A stretch of 48,443 nt of DNA from positions 38,515 through 86,957 of the forward strand of contig NZ_BBQH01000033.1 in the NCBI RefSeq assembly GCF_018397995.1. The letters run 5' to 3'. Positions 8,289 through 18,056 of this stretch are shown piece by piece (positions within the stretch are counted from its first letter, which is position 1; every line of letters begins with the position of its first letter). Position numbers and translations under genes: made by a program. The notes below the pieces were generated by a model. The model did no database searches. It was given only the letters and a program-made list of their open reading frames with translations, and was not told where the DNA came from. Origin of the DNA: Rhizomonospora bruguierae (lineage in GTDB: Bacteria > Actinomycetota > Actinomycetes > Mycobacteriales > Micromonosporaceae).

Positions 8289-8705
8289 ATGCCCGATGAC
8301 GTCCATGAAGCCGGCATGGCCGTACGCCGGCAGGTCCTGGGTGACGAGCACGTGGACCGCGCCGTCGCCAACACCACCGACCTCACCGCACCGTTCCAGG
8401 ACTTCATCACCCGGTACGCCTGGGGCAGCGTCTGGACCCGCGACGAACTGGACCGGCGCACCCGCAGCTGCATCACCCTCGCCGTCCTCACCGCCCTGCA
8501 CTGCCACCAGGAACTGGAAATGCACGTGCGGGCCGCCCGGCGCAACGGGCTGACCCCGGCGGAAATCGGCGAGGTCATCCTGCACACCGCCGTCTACGCC
8601 GGCGTCCCCGCCGCGAACGCGGCGTACGCCGTCGCGCAGCGCACCCTGGGGTACCTTGCTCTAGCCGACCAGCCCGGGGGAGCCGATGACCGAGCAGCCG
8701 ACTGA
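8289..8705 (+). CDS. pcaC: 4-carboxymuconolactone decarboxylase
   Basis: This 138-residue enzyme of the AhpD-like/CMD family decarboxylates 4-carboxymuconolactone to 3-oxoadipate enol-lactone. The family core is complete: GDEHVDRA near residue 20, RYAWGSVWTRDELDRRTRS, then HCHQELEMHVRAARRNG and the C-terminal PAANAAYAVAQRTLG. GGAGG lies six bases before the ATG. In many actinomycetes PcaD and PcaC are fused (PcaL); here they are separate, with 15 bp between them. Its 3' end overlaps pcaR by 20 bp. Because the lactonase upstream is broken, the product of this enzyme has no visible dedicated hydrolase in the window. Confidence 0.95.
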   Translation: MPDDVHEAGMAVRRQVLGDEHVDRAVANTTDLTAPFQDFITRYAWGSVWTRDELDRRTRSCITLAVLTALHCHQELEMHVRAARRNGLTPAEIGEVILHTAVYAGVPAANAAYAVAQRTLGYLALADQPGGADDRAAD

Positions 8706-9510
8706 CCTGCGCCCCGAGGCCGCGACCCGCGAACCGCACCACGTGCAGTCGCTGGAACGCGGGCTCGCCGTCATCCGCGCCTTCGACGCCCGCCACCCCG
8801 AACTGACCCTCAGCGAGGTGGCCCGGCTCTGCGACCTCACCCGCGCCGCCGCCCGCCGCTTCCTGCTCACCCTCGCCGACCTCGGCTACGTGCGCACCGA
8901 CGGCCGGCTGTTCTCCCTCACCCCCCGCGTCCTGGAACTCGGCTACGCGTTCCTGTCCAGCCTCTCCCTCCCGGAGGTCGCCGAGCCGCACCTGGAGCGC
9001 CTGGTCGCCGAGGTACACGAGTCCTCCTCCATGTGCGTCCTCGACGGCGACGACATCGTCTACGTCGCCCGCGTCCCCACCAGCCGGATCATGACCGTCG
9101 CCATCAACGTCGGCACCCGGTTCCCGGCCTACGCCACCTCCATGGGCCGCGTCCTGCTCGCCAGCCAACCCGACGACGCCATCGAGAAGTACCTCTCCCG
9201 TGCCGTCCTCACCCGCCTCACCGCCCGCACCATCACGACCACCCCGGTACTGGGCACCGAACTGCGCCGGGTTCGGGCGCAGGGCTACGCGATCGTCGAC
9301 CAGGAACTGGAGGAGGGCCTGCGCTCGATCGCCGCCCCCATCCGCGACCGCACCGGCACCGTCGTCGCCGCCGTCAACATCTCCGTCCACGCCAGCCGCA
9401 ACAGCGTCGAGTCCATGCGCCGCGACCTGCTCCCACCCCTGCTCGCCGCCACCGCCCGCATCGACGCCGACCTCCGCGTAGCCGGCAACTCCCCCCGCAC
9501 CCGCCGGTAA
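8686..9510 (+). CDS. pcaR: IclR-family regulator of the pca operon
   Basis: This 274-residue IclR-type regulator has an N-terminal winged helix (about residues 15-75: VQSLERGLAVIRAFD, LTLSEVARLCDLTRAAARRFL) and a C-terminal effector domain with DQELEEGLRSIAAPIRD and a NISVHASR tail. Close IclR relatives PcaR and PcaU sense 3-oxoadipate or protocatechuate and activate pca genes. Being the last gene of the operon, overlapping pcaC, it would be under autocontrol. Paired palindromes at 3501-3534, 3651-3684 and 11918-11951 are its likely targets. A GGGGGAG site supports the start. Effector identity is inferred from the family. Confidence 0.93.
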   Translation: MTEQPTDLRPEAATREPHHVQSLERGLAVIRAFDARHPELTLSEVARLCDLTRAAARRFLLTLADLGYVRTDGRLFSLTPRVLELGYAFLSSLSLPEVAEPHLERLVAEVHESSSMCVLDGDDIVYVARVPTSRIMTVAINVGTRFPAYATSMGRVLLASQPDDAIEKYLSRAVLTRLTARTITTTPVLGTELRRVRAQGYAIVDQELEEGLRSIAAPIRDRTGTVVAAVNISVHASRNSVESMRRDLLPPLLAATARIDADLRVAGNSPRTRR

Positions 9511-9523
9511 CCCGGCCGCGCCG

Positions 9524-9942
9524 TTAGCCCCGGCGGCGCCGGCCCCGCGTCGCCGCCCGGCGCTGGTACTCGACTACGCCGGTCCTCGTCAGCCAGTAGA
9601 CGTTGGCCCTGCGCGCCACCGCCAGCGCCCCGATCTGCGCGAGGTTGACGGTCAACAGGTCGAGAATCCCGGCGAGCGGGACGCTGCCGGGAAAGAGGAA
9701 CATGTGCACCTGGCGGCGAGATAGGCGCGCAATTCCCACTCCCGGTCGAGGATGTGCTGGTCACGGCAGAAGACGACCCAGCCCCGCGAGCCGACGACCG
9801 CCAACCAGTCCTCGTCCCGCAGTCCCGCTTCGAGCCGTTCCCGCCCGAAGACCTCGGCCGGAGTGTGTACCGCATAGCCGAGGTCGGCGATGAACCTGCG
9901 GACCGTACGGCCCGCCATGTTCTCGTCGATGTAGAACTCAGG
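9524..9942 (-). pseudogene. Frameshifted PIN-like (DUF5615-type) toxin remnant
   Basis: Two minus-strand frames join to one PIN-like protein. The first part reads PEFYIDENMAGRTVRRFIADLGY, with the acidic IDEN motif, through CRDQHILDREWELRAYLAA. The second, in the next frame, reads VHMFLFPGSVPLAGILDLLTVN through VYWLTRTGVVEYQRR. The switch falls near 9715, where one C appears to be missing from a GCCGCC(C)AG context. In addition, no ATG, GTG or TTG codon precedes the IDEN motif in frame; the first ATG (9919) would remove that acidic residue. The gene directly follows and overlaps the DUF433 antitoxin gene. I judge it inactive; a sequencing error could explain the shift but not the absent start. 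Confidence 0.68.
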
Positions 9943-10600
9943 CGGCGCGGCCCAGGAGGATGCGGGCGGCGGTGCGGACGTCCCCGATGGAGAGGCCGAA
10001 CTCCTCGGCGACCGCTTCAGCTCTCTCACCCGCCTTGACCAGTCCGGCAACGTCCGCGACCCGGGTCCCAGTGCCCGCGAAGTACGGCTGTCCGAACGCG
10101 CGGCGCACGTCGACGACCACCTTGGACGGCTGCCAGTGTCGCAGTTCGAGCTGTTTCGGAACGCCCCGCTCGTCCCAGGCGATGTACTCAAGGTGATCGG
10201 CGACGATCTCCCGAATGACGTGCTGCCCGGTGTCCCCGGCGATCAGGCCGTGCCCCGCCTCGCTGCGCGCGAAGTCCCAGAGCACATCGATCCCGTCGGT
10301 GGCCAGTTCGGGGGCGACCAGCACGTACTTCCGGCCGAACTCCTCCTGCAGCCGCTGGAGCGCTGGCCGGATCCGCTGCGGGCGGACACCGGCGTCGCGG
10401 AGCGCGTCGAGGACGTGCGCCTCCGCGAGGGCGATGAAGGTGACCGGCAGCGACGTCTCGCCCTTGCCGATGACGTGCAGCAGCGGCTCCCCCCGCCGGT
10501 AGCCGCGCGCCCACCGGTGGAACGTCTGGCGGGGCACGTGCAGGTACCGGCCGGCTTCAGCCAGGTTGAGCAGGCCCTCGGTGAAGCGCGCATCGTCCAT
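9938..10600 (-). CDS. DUF433-family antitoxin (VapB-type)
   Basis: This 220-residue protein has an N-terminal part with a possible DNA-binding segment (LNLAEAGRYLHVPRQTFHRWARGYRRG) and a C-terminal DUF433 domain (GTRVADVAGLVKAGERAEAVAEEFGLSIGDVRTAARILLG), the family paired with DUF5615/PIN-like toxins. ATG 10600 follows GGGAAGGGGG. The much longer frame upstream is a shadow of the thiolase gene. The gene is intact although its partner toxin is damaged, so it may now be a solitary regulator or a decaying leftover. It separates pcaR from pcaF, and its insertion may have broken a former pca block. Confidence 0.8.
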   Translation of the reverse strand: MDDARFTEGLLNLAEAGRYLHVPRQTFHRWARGYRRGEPLLHVIGKGETSLPVTFIALAEAHVLDALRDAGVRPQRIRPALQRLQEEFGRKYVLVAPELATDGIDVLWDFARSEAGHGLIAGDTGQHVIREIVADHLEYIAWDERGVPKQLELRHWQPSKVVVDVRRAFGQPYFAGTGTRVADVAGLVKAGERAEAVAEEFGLSIGDVRTAARILLGRAA

Positions 10601-10695
10601 CGCGGCCCCCTTCCCGGCGCTCTCGTGCCAGGATGTCACACCCGTGGCCCGCGCCGGGGCCTTGAGCGATGAGTGGGCGGGGTGGGGAGTGGGAG

Positions 10696-11898
<1,203 letters not shown>

Positions 11899-11917
11899 GG
11901 GCGGCACTCCCGATACT

Positions 11918-11951
11918 GTGCGAGATACGGACGTTAGTACGAGTAGCGTAC
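11918..11951. promoter_or_regulatory. Paired PcaR-type operators upstream of pcaF
   Basis: GTGCGAGATACGGAC (11918-11932) and GTACGAGTAGCGTAC (11937-11951) fit GTnCG-N5-CGnAC and are 19 bp apart, like the pairs at 3501 and 3651. They begin 20 bp upstream of the pcaF start codon and end 57 bp before the divergent esterase gene, so one regulator could control both. The third arm base differs from the other pairs, so affinity may differ. Confidence 0.65.
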
Positions 11952-12008
11952 ACGCCACGATGCGGTCCGGGTCTACCCCCGGGGCCCCCGGCCTGCGAAG
12001 ATCGTCGA

Positions 12009-12980
12009 ATGTCCTGGTTCGACCTGCCGGCCGAGCAGCTCCGCACCTACGCTCCCGAGCTGCGCGTCCCCGACGATTTTGCCGAGTTCTGGGCCGAGAC
12101 GCTGGCCGAGGCGCGCAAGCACGAGCTGGCCGCCACCTTCACGGCGATCGACACGGGCCTGACCGTGATCGACACGTACGACGTGACCTTCGCGGGTTAC
12201 GGCGGCGCGCCGATCCGCGGCTGGCTGCACCTGCCGGCGGGCGGCGCCGGTCCGCTGCCGGCGGTGGTCGAGTACATCGGCTACGGCGGCGGGCGCGGGC
12301 TGCCACACGAGCGGAACCTGTTCGCGCAGGCCGGGTACGCGCACTTCGTGATGGACACGCGCGGGCAGGGTTCGGCCTGGTCGGTCGGGGACACCGACGA
12401 CGCCGAGCCGGCCGCCGGTGCGCCATCCATCCCGGGGTTCATGACCCGCGGGATCATGGACCCCGCGACCTACTACTACCGGCGGGTCTTCACGGACGCG
12501 GTGCGGGCCGTGGAGGCGGTGCGGACGCACCCGGCGGTGGATGCCTCCCGGGTGGCGGTGACCGGGGGCAGCCAGGGCGGCGGGATCACCCTCGCCGCCG
12601 CCGGGCTGGTGGACGACCTGGCCGCGGCGGCGCCGGACGTGCCGTTCCTGTGCGACTTCCCGCGGGCCACCACGCTCGTCGACAGCTACCCGTACGCGGA
12701 GATCAAGAACTACCTGAAGATCCACCGGGGCCGGGTGGACGCGGTCTACCGCACGCTCGCCTACTTCGACGTCGCGGTGCTGTGCCGGCGGGCGAACGCC
12801 CCGGCGCTGTTCTCCGTCGGGCTGATGGACGAGGTGTGCCCGCCGTCCACCGTGTACGCCGCGTACAACGGGTACGGCGGGGCGAAGCAGATCCGCGAGT
12901 ACCCGTTCAACACGCACGAGGGCGGCGCCGGCTACCACGACCGGGAAAAGCTGCGCTGGCTGGCGGGGGTCCTCGGCTAG
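12009..12980 (+). CDS. CE7-family acetylxylan esterase / cephalosporin-C deacetylase
   Basis: This 323-residue alpha/beta hydrolase removes acetyl groups from xylo-oligosaccharides or similar esters in the cytoplasm; no signal peptide is visible. It starts [25 protein letters not shown], the usual opening of the family. The catalytic triad is Ser188 (GGSQGG), Asp274 (GLMDEVCPP) and His303 (NTHEGG); RGQG at 118-121 is the family oxyanion region. The length is standard. It diverges from pcaF across 110 bp that carry two PcaR-like operators, so co-regulation with aromatic catabolism (for example release of plant-wall acids) is possible but unproven. Confidence 0.92.
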   Translation: MSWFDLPAEQLRTYAPELRVPDDFAEFWAETLAEARKHELAATFTAIDTGLTVIDTYDVTFAGYGGAPIRGWLHLPAGGAGPLPAVVEYIGYGGGRGLPHERNLFAQAGYAHFVMDTRGQGSAWSVGDTDDAEPAAGAPSIPGFMTRGIMDPATYYYRRVFTDAVRAVEAVRTHPAVDASRVAVTGGSQGGGITLAAAGLVDDLAAAAPDVPFLCDFPRATTLVDSYPYAEIKNYLKIHRGRVDAVYRTLAYFDVAVLCRRANAPALFSVGLMDEVCPPSTVYAAYNGYGGAKQIREYPFNTHEGGAGYHDREKLRWLAGVLG

Positions 12981-13009
12981 CGACGAAGGCCGTTACCACA
13001 CTCGATCAT

Positions 13010-13046
13010 CGGTGCGACCGGGCACCGCCGGCCCCCGGCCGCACCG
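13010..13046. terminator. Possible bidirectional terminator
   Basis: CGGTGCG (13010-13016) pairs with CGCACCG (13040-13046), and GCCGG/CCGGC (13027-13031, 13035-13039) nests inside. It lies in the 72-bp gap between the convergent esterase and ATPase genes. There is no T-run. Confidence 0.4.
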
Positions 13047-13052
13047 GTCACG

Positions 13053-14345
13053 TCAGCGCCACCCGACGTCGATGCGGTCACCGCGGTCGTCGAAGAAGTG
13101 CAGGGCGTCCATACGGACCTGCACGGCCAGCGGGTGGCCGGGCGTAACGGCGGGGTACGGCGCCAGGCGCACCGCCAGCTCGGCGGGGCGGCGGCTGTGC
13201 CGGCCCGGGTCGCTGAGCACGCTGTCCCGGCCGTTCCGCCGCCCGGCCGGGCGCTCCGGGCCCCGGCCGGTGATCCGCTGCATGACCTGGCTGAGCCGGC
13301 CGCCGCGCGAGTGCCCGGCGGTCTCCGCCGGCGTCCCGCCCAGCTCGTCCACCATCACGGCGGTGGCGCCGATGTCCAGGAACGCCAGCGACTCGTGGCC
13401 GTGGTGCTCCAGGTAGCGGATGCGGCCCTGGAGCACGTCCCCGGCGGTGTCCGGGGCGACCGGCGTCAGCGCCTCGGCCCGCATGCCGATGACGATGCGC
13501 TCGCCGTGGTAGTGCGAGACGGCCCGGGCGCGGATGTCGTCCCAGGGCAGGTACAGCGCCTGCTCGCCCAGGTTCAGCGCGATGTACCGGTCCAGGTGCA
13601 CGTAGACGGACGCCTCGAGCAGGTTCATCCGGGGGCTGCCCAGGAACGCCGCCACGTACAGGGTGGCGGGGCGCCCGTACACCTGGGTGGGCGTGCCCAC
13701 GTCCTGGAGGACACCCTTGCGCATGATGGCGACCCGGTCGGCCATGGTGAGCGCCTCGGCCTGGTCGTGGGTGACGTAGATGGTGCTGACGCCCAGTTCC
13801 CGGACCAGTCCGGAGATCTCCGCACGCAGTTCGGCGCGCAGTCCACTGTCCAGGTTGGACAGCGGCTCGTCCATCAGGAACAGCCCGGGGCGGCGGACGA
13901 TGGCCCGCCCCATGGCCACCCGCTGGCGTTGGCCGCCGGACAGCTGGCTGGGCTTGCGACCCAGCACGTCGCCGATGCCGAGGGCGGCGGCCACGTCGGC
14001 CACCCGCTCACCCCGCGGGACCGGTTCGATGCCGGACAGTCGCAGCGGGAAGGCGATGTTGTCGCCGACTGTCATGTGCGGGTACAGCGCGAAATCCTGG
14101 AACACCATGGCGATACGACGGTCGCGCGGCGGCAGGTCGTTGGCGAGTTCGCCGTCCATCATGATGGCGCCGCTGGTCGGGTCCTCCAACCCGGCCACCA
14201 TCCGCAGGACGGTGGACTTGCCGCAGCCCGAGGGGCCGAGGAGCACCATGAACTCGCCGTCGCCCACGTCGAGGCTGACGTTGTCGACCGCCACCGTCCC
14301 GTCCGGGAAAATCTTGGTGACGTCCTTGAGCGCGACGGTGGTCAC
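13053..14345 (-). CDS. Orphan sugar-importer ATPase, MsiK/MalK/UgpC type
   Basis: This 430-residue ATPase has Walker A GPSGCGKST at 37-45, signature LSGGQRQ at 135-141, Walker B LFLMDEP at 155-161, and a C-terminal TOBE/OB regulatory part from about 240 on. Streptomycete MsiK serves many sugar importers that lack their own ATPase; no permease or binding protein is nearby here, so a shared role is likely. The TOBE region holds an extra, Arg/Gly-rich stretch of roughly 60 residues (about 335-395), longer than in classical MalK. The start is GTG after GGGGAGG. The terminal HFFDDRGDRI segment restores the usual family ending. Confidence 0.88.
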   Translation of the reverse strand: MTTVALKDVTKIFPDGTVAVDNVSLDVGDGEFMVLLGPSGCGKSTVLRMVAGLEDPTSGAIMMDGELANDLPPRDRRIAMVFQDFALYPHMTVGDNIAFPLRLSGIEPVPRGERVADVAAALGIGDVLGRKPSQLSGGQRQRVAMGRAIVRRPGLFLMDEPLSNLDSGLRAELRAEISGLVRELGVSTIYVTHDQAEALTMADRVAIMRKGVLQDVGTPTQVYGRPATLYVAAFLGSPRMNLLEASVYVHLDRYIALNLGEQALYLPWDDIRARAVSHYHGERIVIGMRAEALTPVAPDTAGDVLQGRIRYLEHHGHESLAFLDIGATAVMVDELGGTPAETAGHSRGGRLSQVMQRITGRGPERPAGRRNGRDSVLSDPGRHSRRPAELAVRLAPYPAVTPGHPLAVQVRMDALHFFDDRGDRIDVGWR

Positions 14346-14514
14346 CCGTCACACCTCCCCAGTTGACAGATACGGGCCCCCCGCGTGGCCCGTTTCTGGT
14401 CACGCTGAATAACCGCCTACGCACGCGGGCGGGACACCTGTAACTGTGACCAGCATCATGGGGATGGCCTATCGGGTAAACGTGCCATGTTCCAGGTGTG
14501 ACGACTTGATTACC

Positions 14515-17500
14515 TCACCGCGTGCCGCCGGCGGACAGCATTCTGCTCACGAGCCGCTGCGTGGCGTGTCCGTCGTCCAGGTCGCAGGCGCGCTCGACGA
14601 ACCGGGCGTACGCCTCGGCGTGCCGGGCGGCCGCCGCCGCCGCGTCCCGGACCGCCTCGATCACCTCGTCGGAGGTGGCCAGCAGCGGGCCGGGCGCCTC
14701 GGCCTCGAAGTCGAAGTAGAAGCCGCGCAGCCGGTCCCGGTAGTGCTCCAGGTCGTAGGTGAAGAAGAGCATCGGGCGGCGGGTGTTGGCGAAGTCGAAC
14801 ATCACCGACGAGTAGTCGGTGACGAGCACGTCGGTGACCGCGAGCAGGTCGGCGATGTCCGGGTAGGTGGAGACGTCCCAGACGAAGCCGTCGCCACTGC
14901 GCGGCAGTTCGTCCACCACGTTGGGGTGCCGGCGCACCAGCAGCACGTGGTCATCGGCGAGCCGTTCGGCGGCCCGGTCCAGGTCGAGCCTCATCGACAT
15001 CTTGTACCGGCCGGGGCCGTAGAACTGGTCGTCCCGCCAGGTCGGCGCGTACAGCACGACCTTGCGGCCCTCGGGCAGCCCCAACTGGGCGCGCACCCGG
15101 GCGGCGACCGGCTCCCGCTCCGCGTAGAGGATGTCGTTGCGCGGGTACCCGACCTCCAGCATCTCGCCGGAGTACCGGAAGGCCCGCCGCAGGATCGGCG
15201 TGCTGAACCGGTTGGGCGAGAGCAGGAACGACCAGTTCGGCGTCTCCTGGTCCACCTTCTGCAGGTACCCCGGGTCGGCGAAGCGCACGTCGGCGATGTC
15301 GTGGCCGATCCGCTTGAGCGGGGTGCCGTGCCAGGTCTGCACGACCACCTGACCCTCGCGCCGCTGGAACCACTCGGGCAGGTGCTGGTTGGTGACGATG
15401 TACCGGCTGGTCGCCAGCGCCTCGTACCAGTCGCGGCCCGACAGGCGCACCGCCGTGGCGGTCTCCGGCAGCGCCACCTGCCCGTCCCGGACCACCCACA
15501 GGTGCTCCAGGTCGTGGCCCTGCCGGACCAGTTCCTCGTGCACCGCGCGCGGGCTGTCGGAGTACTGGCGGCCGGTGAAGCTGTTGTAGAGCACCGCGTC
15601 GCGCAGCGGGTGGCGGCGCAGCGCCGGGTACTCGCGGCGGCACAGCCGGTCCTGCCAGTACGGGCCCCGCTCGTCGAAGTCGAGCGCCGGCCTGACGCGC
15701 AGCACGGTCCGCTCGTGGTGCTGGCGCTCCAGGCTGATCTCCCGGTGCGCCAGGCCGGCCGGCATCGGCAGCCGGTTCAGCGCGCCGGACGCGAACGGCA
15801 GGTGCCACAGCGGCGCCTCCGGGCCGTGCGAGGCGCGGCAGAACAGGTCCCAGGTACCGGTGCGCAACTGCACCAGGCCGGCGTAGGTCGGCACCGCCAC
15901 CGGGTCGATCTCGACCTGCCAGGAGCGTCCGGAGATCCGCATCGGGAACGAGCGCTCCTCCTTGGCGCCCCAGACCCGCAGCACCACCGCCGCCTCCGAC
16001 CAGTCGCCGGCGGGGCCCGGCTCGGGCAGGTCGCCGCGCAGGACGAGCCGGCCGCCGGTCCACGCCGCCTCGGTGACCGCCGGGCCGGTGGGCAGCAGGT
16101 CCAGCTCCAGGTGGCCGTCGGGACTGCGCTTGAGCCACAGTTCCCGCCCCTCGGACGAGGCGCGCAACTCGGGGAAGTCCCGATCGGCCACGACCGGGTG
16201 CACATCGCCGCGGTCCGGCCCGGTGACCGCCTCCACCTGCCAGCGGTCGCCCACCTCGCCGATCAGCATCGGCACGTCCGGGGCCACCTCGGCGCGCAGG
16301 TCGGCGAGCGGGATCCGGACCAGGAAGCGGCCGCCGGTGACCCGCGCCGTGTAGGTGCGCCACACCACGCCGGCGGCCCGGGAGAGCTGGATGGCGACGC
16401 TGTCGGGCGTACCGGCGGCGAGCACCCCGCCGATCTCGACGCTGTCGTCCACGAGCCGGGTCCGGTCCGCGCGGGCGGCCACCCGCTCGATCTGCAGCGC
16501 CACCGCCCGGTTGTCGATGATCGGGGTGACCCGCACATCGTCGGCGACGTAGTGGCTGGTGAGCCGGATGCCGTTACCGGAGCCGCCGGGGTACAGCGGC
16601 CCGCGGCTGGCCTGGGTCGGGCCGACCACGCCGACGGTCACCGGCCACCGGCCGCTGCCCCAGGTGCCGTCGGGGTTGCGCAGCTTGCCCACGTCGATGG
16701 TGGCCTCGAACCCGGACCAGTCGTAGCCGACGGTCGGCAGGATCGTGTCGGCGGTCGCGTCCGGGCAGCGGCGGGGCCGGGCCGGGGCGTGCACCGTCCG
16801 CTCACCCTTGCTCACCGTGACCAGCCGGGCCGCGTTCCACGGCCGGTTGGCGCCCATGCCCTGGATGAACGCGTGCCCGCGCAGGTGCAGCCGGTCGCCC
16901 TCCCAGGTCACCTCGTGCAGTTTGGTGCGCGGCTTGGGCGTGCCGGCCAGGAACATCTGGCGCGGCAGCTCCGGGCGCTTGTCGTCCAGGAACGGCAGTT
17001 CGTGGTACCGCTTGAGGCCGCGCCACACGATCGGGGTCTTCGGCATGTGCCGGGTGGCGGTGATGAGCGTGAGCAGTTCGTCCATCATCCGCTGACGGAC
17101 CAGGTGCCAGTGCAGTTGGATCTTCGTGTGCAGGTCGGGGAGCACGTTCGGGTCGACCCGGTCCAGGAAGTCGTTGCACCGGTCCAGGAACTCGCGCCGG
17201 TACTCGTCGTCCACATCGGGCAGTACCTTCATGAAGATCATGAGGTCGCTGCGCAGCGCGGCCGCGTCGTACCAGCCCTTGACCTTCTTCTGCTTCTGCT
17301 CGGCGAGGAACCGGCTCACGAAGTCCACCCCGGTGATCCGGTCGACGAAGCCCTTCAGCTCGTCGCGGCGCTGGGTGATGGACCGGTCCGGGCCCTCCCG
17401 CTGGCGCCAGTAGTAGACCGGCACCTGCAGCACGTCGACCGAGCCGGCCAGCACGTGCGCCGGGACCATCACCGGCGTGTCCTCGTAGAGCACACCCTCG

Positions 17501-18027
17501 GGGAAGCTGAGCCGGTGCTTGTCCCAGAACTGCCGGCGGAACACCTTGTTCCACGCGGTCCGGTCCTCCAGCAGCCGCCGCTCGCGGGTCACGTGGGTGC
17601 GCAGCCGGGTCTCCGCGAAGATCGGCTTGTGCAGTGGGGACTGTCGCACGCCCCGCGAGTTCAGCCGGTACGCGTTGCCGGTGGCGAAGTCCGAACCGGA
17701 CTGCTCCAGCGCGGCCACCAGCGTCGACAGGGCGTACGAGGGCAGCACGTCGTCGCTGTCCACGAACATCAGGTACGCGCCGGAGGCGTGTCGTACCCCG
17801 GTGTTGCGGGCGGCACCGAGGCCCTTGTTCTCCTGGCTGACCAGCCGGAACCGGCCGTCCTGGGCGGCGAAGTCGGCGGCGATCCGGGCGCTGTCGTCAG
17901 TGGACCCGTCGTCGACCATGATCACTTCGAGGTCCCGGTAAGCCTGGCTGGCGAGGGAGCCGAGGCAGTCGGACAAATAGGGCGCAACATTGTAGATCGG
18001 AACCACGATGCTGAGCACAGCACCCAT
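14515..18027 (-). CDS. GT2-TagF fusion, wall glycopolymer polymerase (long form)
   Basis: This 1170-residue protein combines an N-terminal GT-A glycosyltransferase (family 2; SIVVPIYNVAPYL, DDGST at 39-43, DSDD at 90-93) with a large beta-rich middle part (about 350-780) and a C-terminal CDP-glycerol glycerophosphotransferase domain (TWHGTPLKRIGHD from 898, YAPTWRDDQF, RRHPNV, VTDYSS near 1070). It should build a polyol-phosphate polymer carrying sugars at the inner membrane face. ATG 18027 is chosen for its GGGAGAGG site six bases upstream; a GTG at 18060 that overlaps the previous stop (GTGA) would add 11 residues. It is the last gene of the operon. The exact polyol and sugar are unknown. 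Confidence 0.88.
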   Translation of the reverse strand: MGAVLSIVVPIYNVAPYLSDCLGSLASQAYRDLEVIMVDDGSTDDSARIAADFAAQDGRFRLVSQENKGLGAARNTGVRHASGAYLMFVDSDDVLPSYALSTLVAALEQSGSDFATGNAYRLNSRGVRQSPLHKPIFAETRLRTHVTRERRLLEDRTAWNKVFRRQFWDKHRLSFPEGVLYEDTPVMVPAHVLAGSVDVLQVPVYYWRQREGPDRSITQRRDELKGFVDRITGVDFVSRFLAEQKQKKVKGWYDAAALRSDLMIFMKVLPDVDDEYRREFLDRCNDFLDRVDPNVLPDLHTKIQLHWHLVRQRMMDELLTLITATRHMPKTPIVWRGLKRYHELPFLDDKRPELPRQMFLAGTPKPRTKLHEVTWEGDRLHLRGHAFIQGMGANRPWNAARLVTVSKGERTVHAPARPRRCPDATADTILPTVGYDWSGFEATIDVGKLRNPDGTWGSGRWPVTVGVVGPTQASRGPLYPGGSGNGIRLTSHYVADDVRVTPIIDNRAVALQIERVAARADRTRLVDDSVEIGGVLAAGTPDSVAIQLSRAAGVVWRTYTARVTGGRFLVRIPLADLRAEVAPDVPMLIGEVGDRWQVEAVTGPDRGDVHPVVADRDFPELRASSEGRELWLKRSPDGHLELDLLPTGPAVTEAAWTGGRLVLRGDLPEPGPAGDWSEAAVVLRVWGAKEERSFPMRISGRSWQVEIDPVAVPTYAGLVQLRTGTWDLFCRASHGPEAPLWHLPFASGALNRLPMPAGLAHREISLERQHHERTVLRVRPALDFDERGPYWQDRLCRREYPALRRHPLRDAVLYNSFTGRQYSDSPRAVHEELVRQGHDLEHLWVVRDGQVALPETATAVRLSGRDWYEALATSRYIVTNQHLPEWFQRREGQVVVQTWHGTPLKRIGHDIADVRFADPGYLQKVDQETPNWSFLLSPNRFSTPILRRAFRYSGEMLEVGYPRNDILYAEREPVAARVRAQLGLPEGRKVVLYAPTWRDDQFYGPGRYKMSMRLDLDRAAERLADDHVLLVRRHPNVVDELPRSGDGFVWDVSTYPDIADLLAVTDVLVTDYSSVMFDFANTRRPMLFFTYDLEHYRDRLRGFYFDFEAEAPGPLLATSDEVIEAVRDAAAAAARHAEAYARFVERACDLDDGHATQRLVSRMLSAGGTR

Positions 18028-18056
18028 TCGGGGCCTCTCCCTGTCTTGACCGTCGG

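Noticed and set aside
7821-8705. A PcaD-PcaC fusion (PcaL)
   Set aside because: The pcaD frame ends with a stop at 8271-8273 and pcaC has its own GGAGG and ATG.
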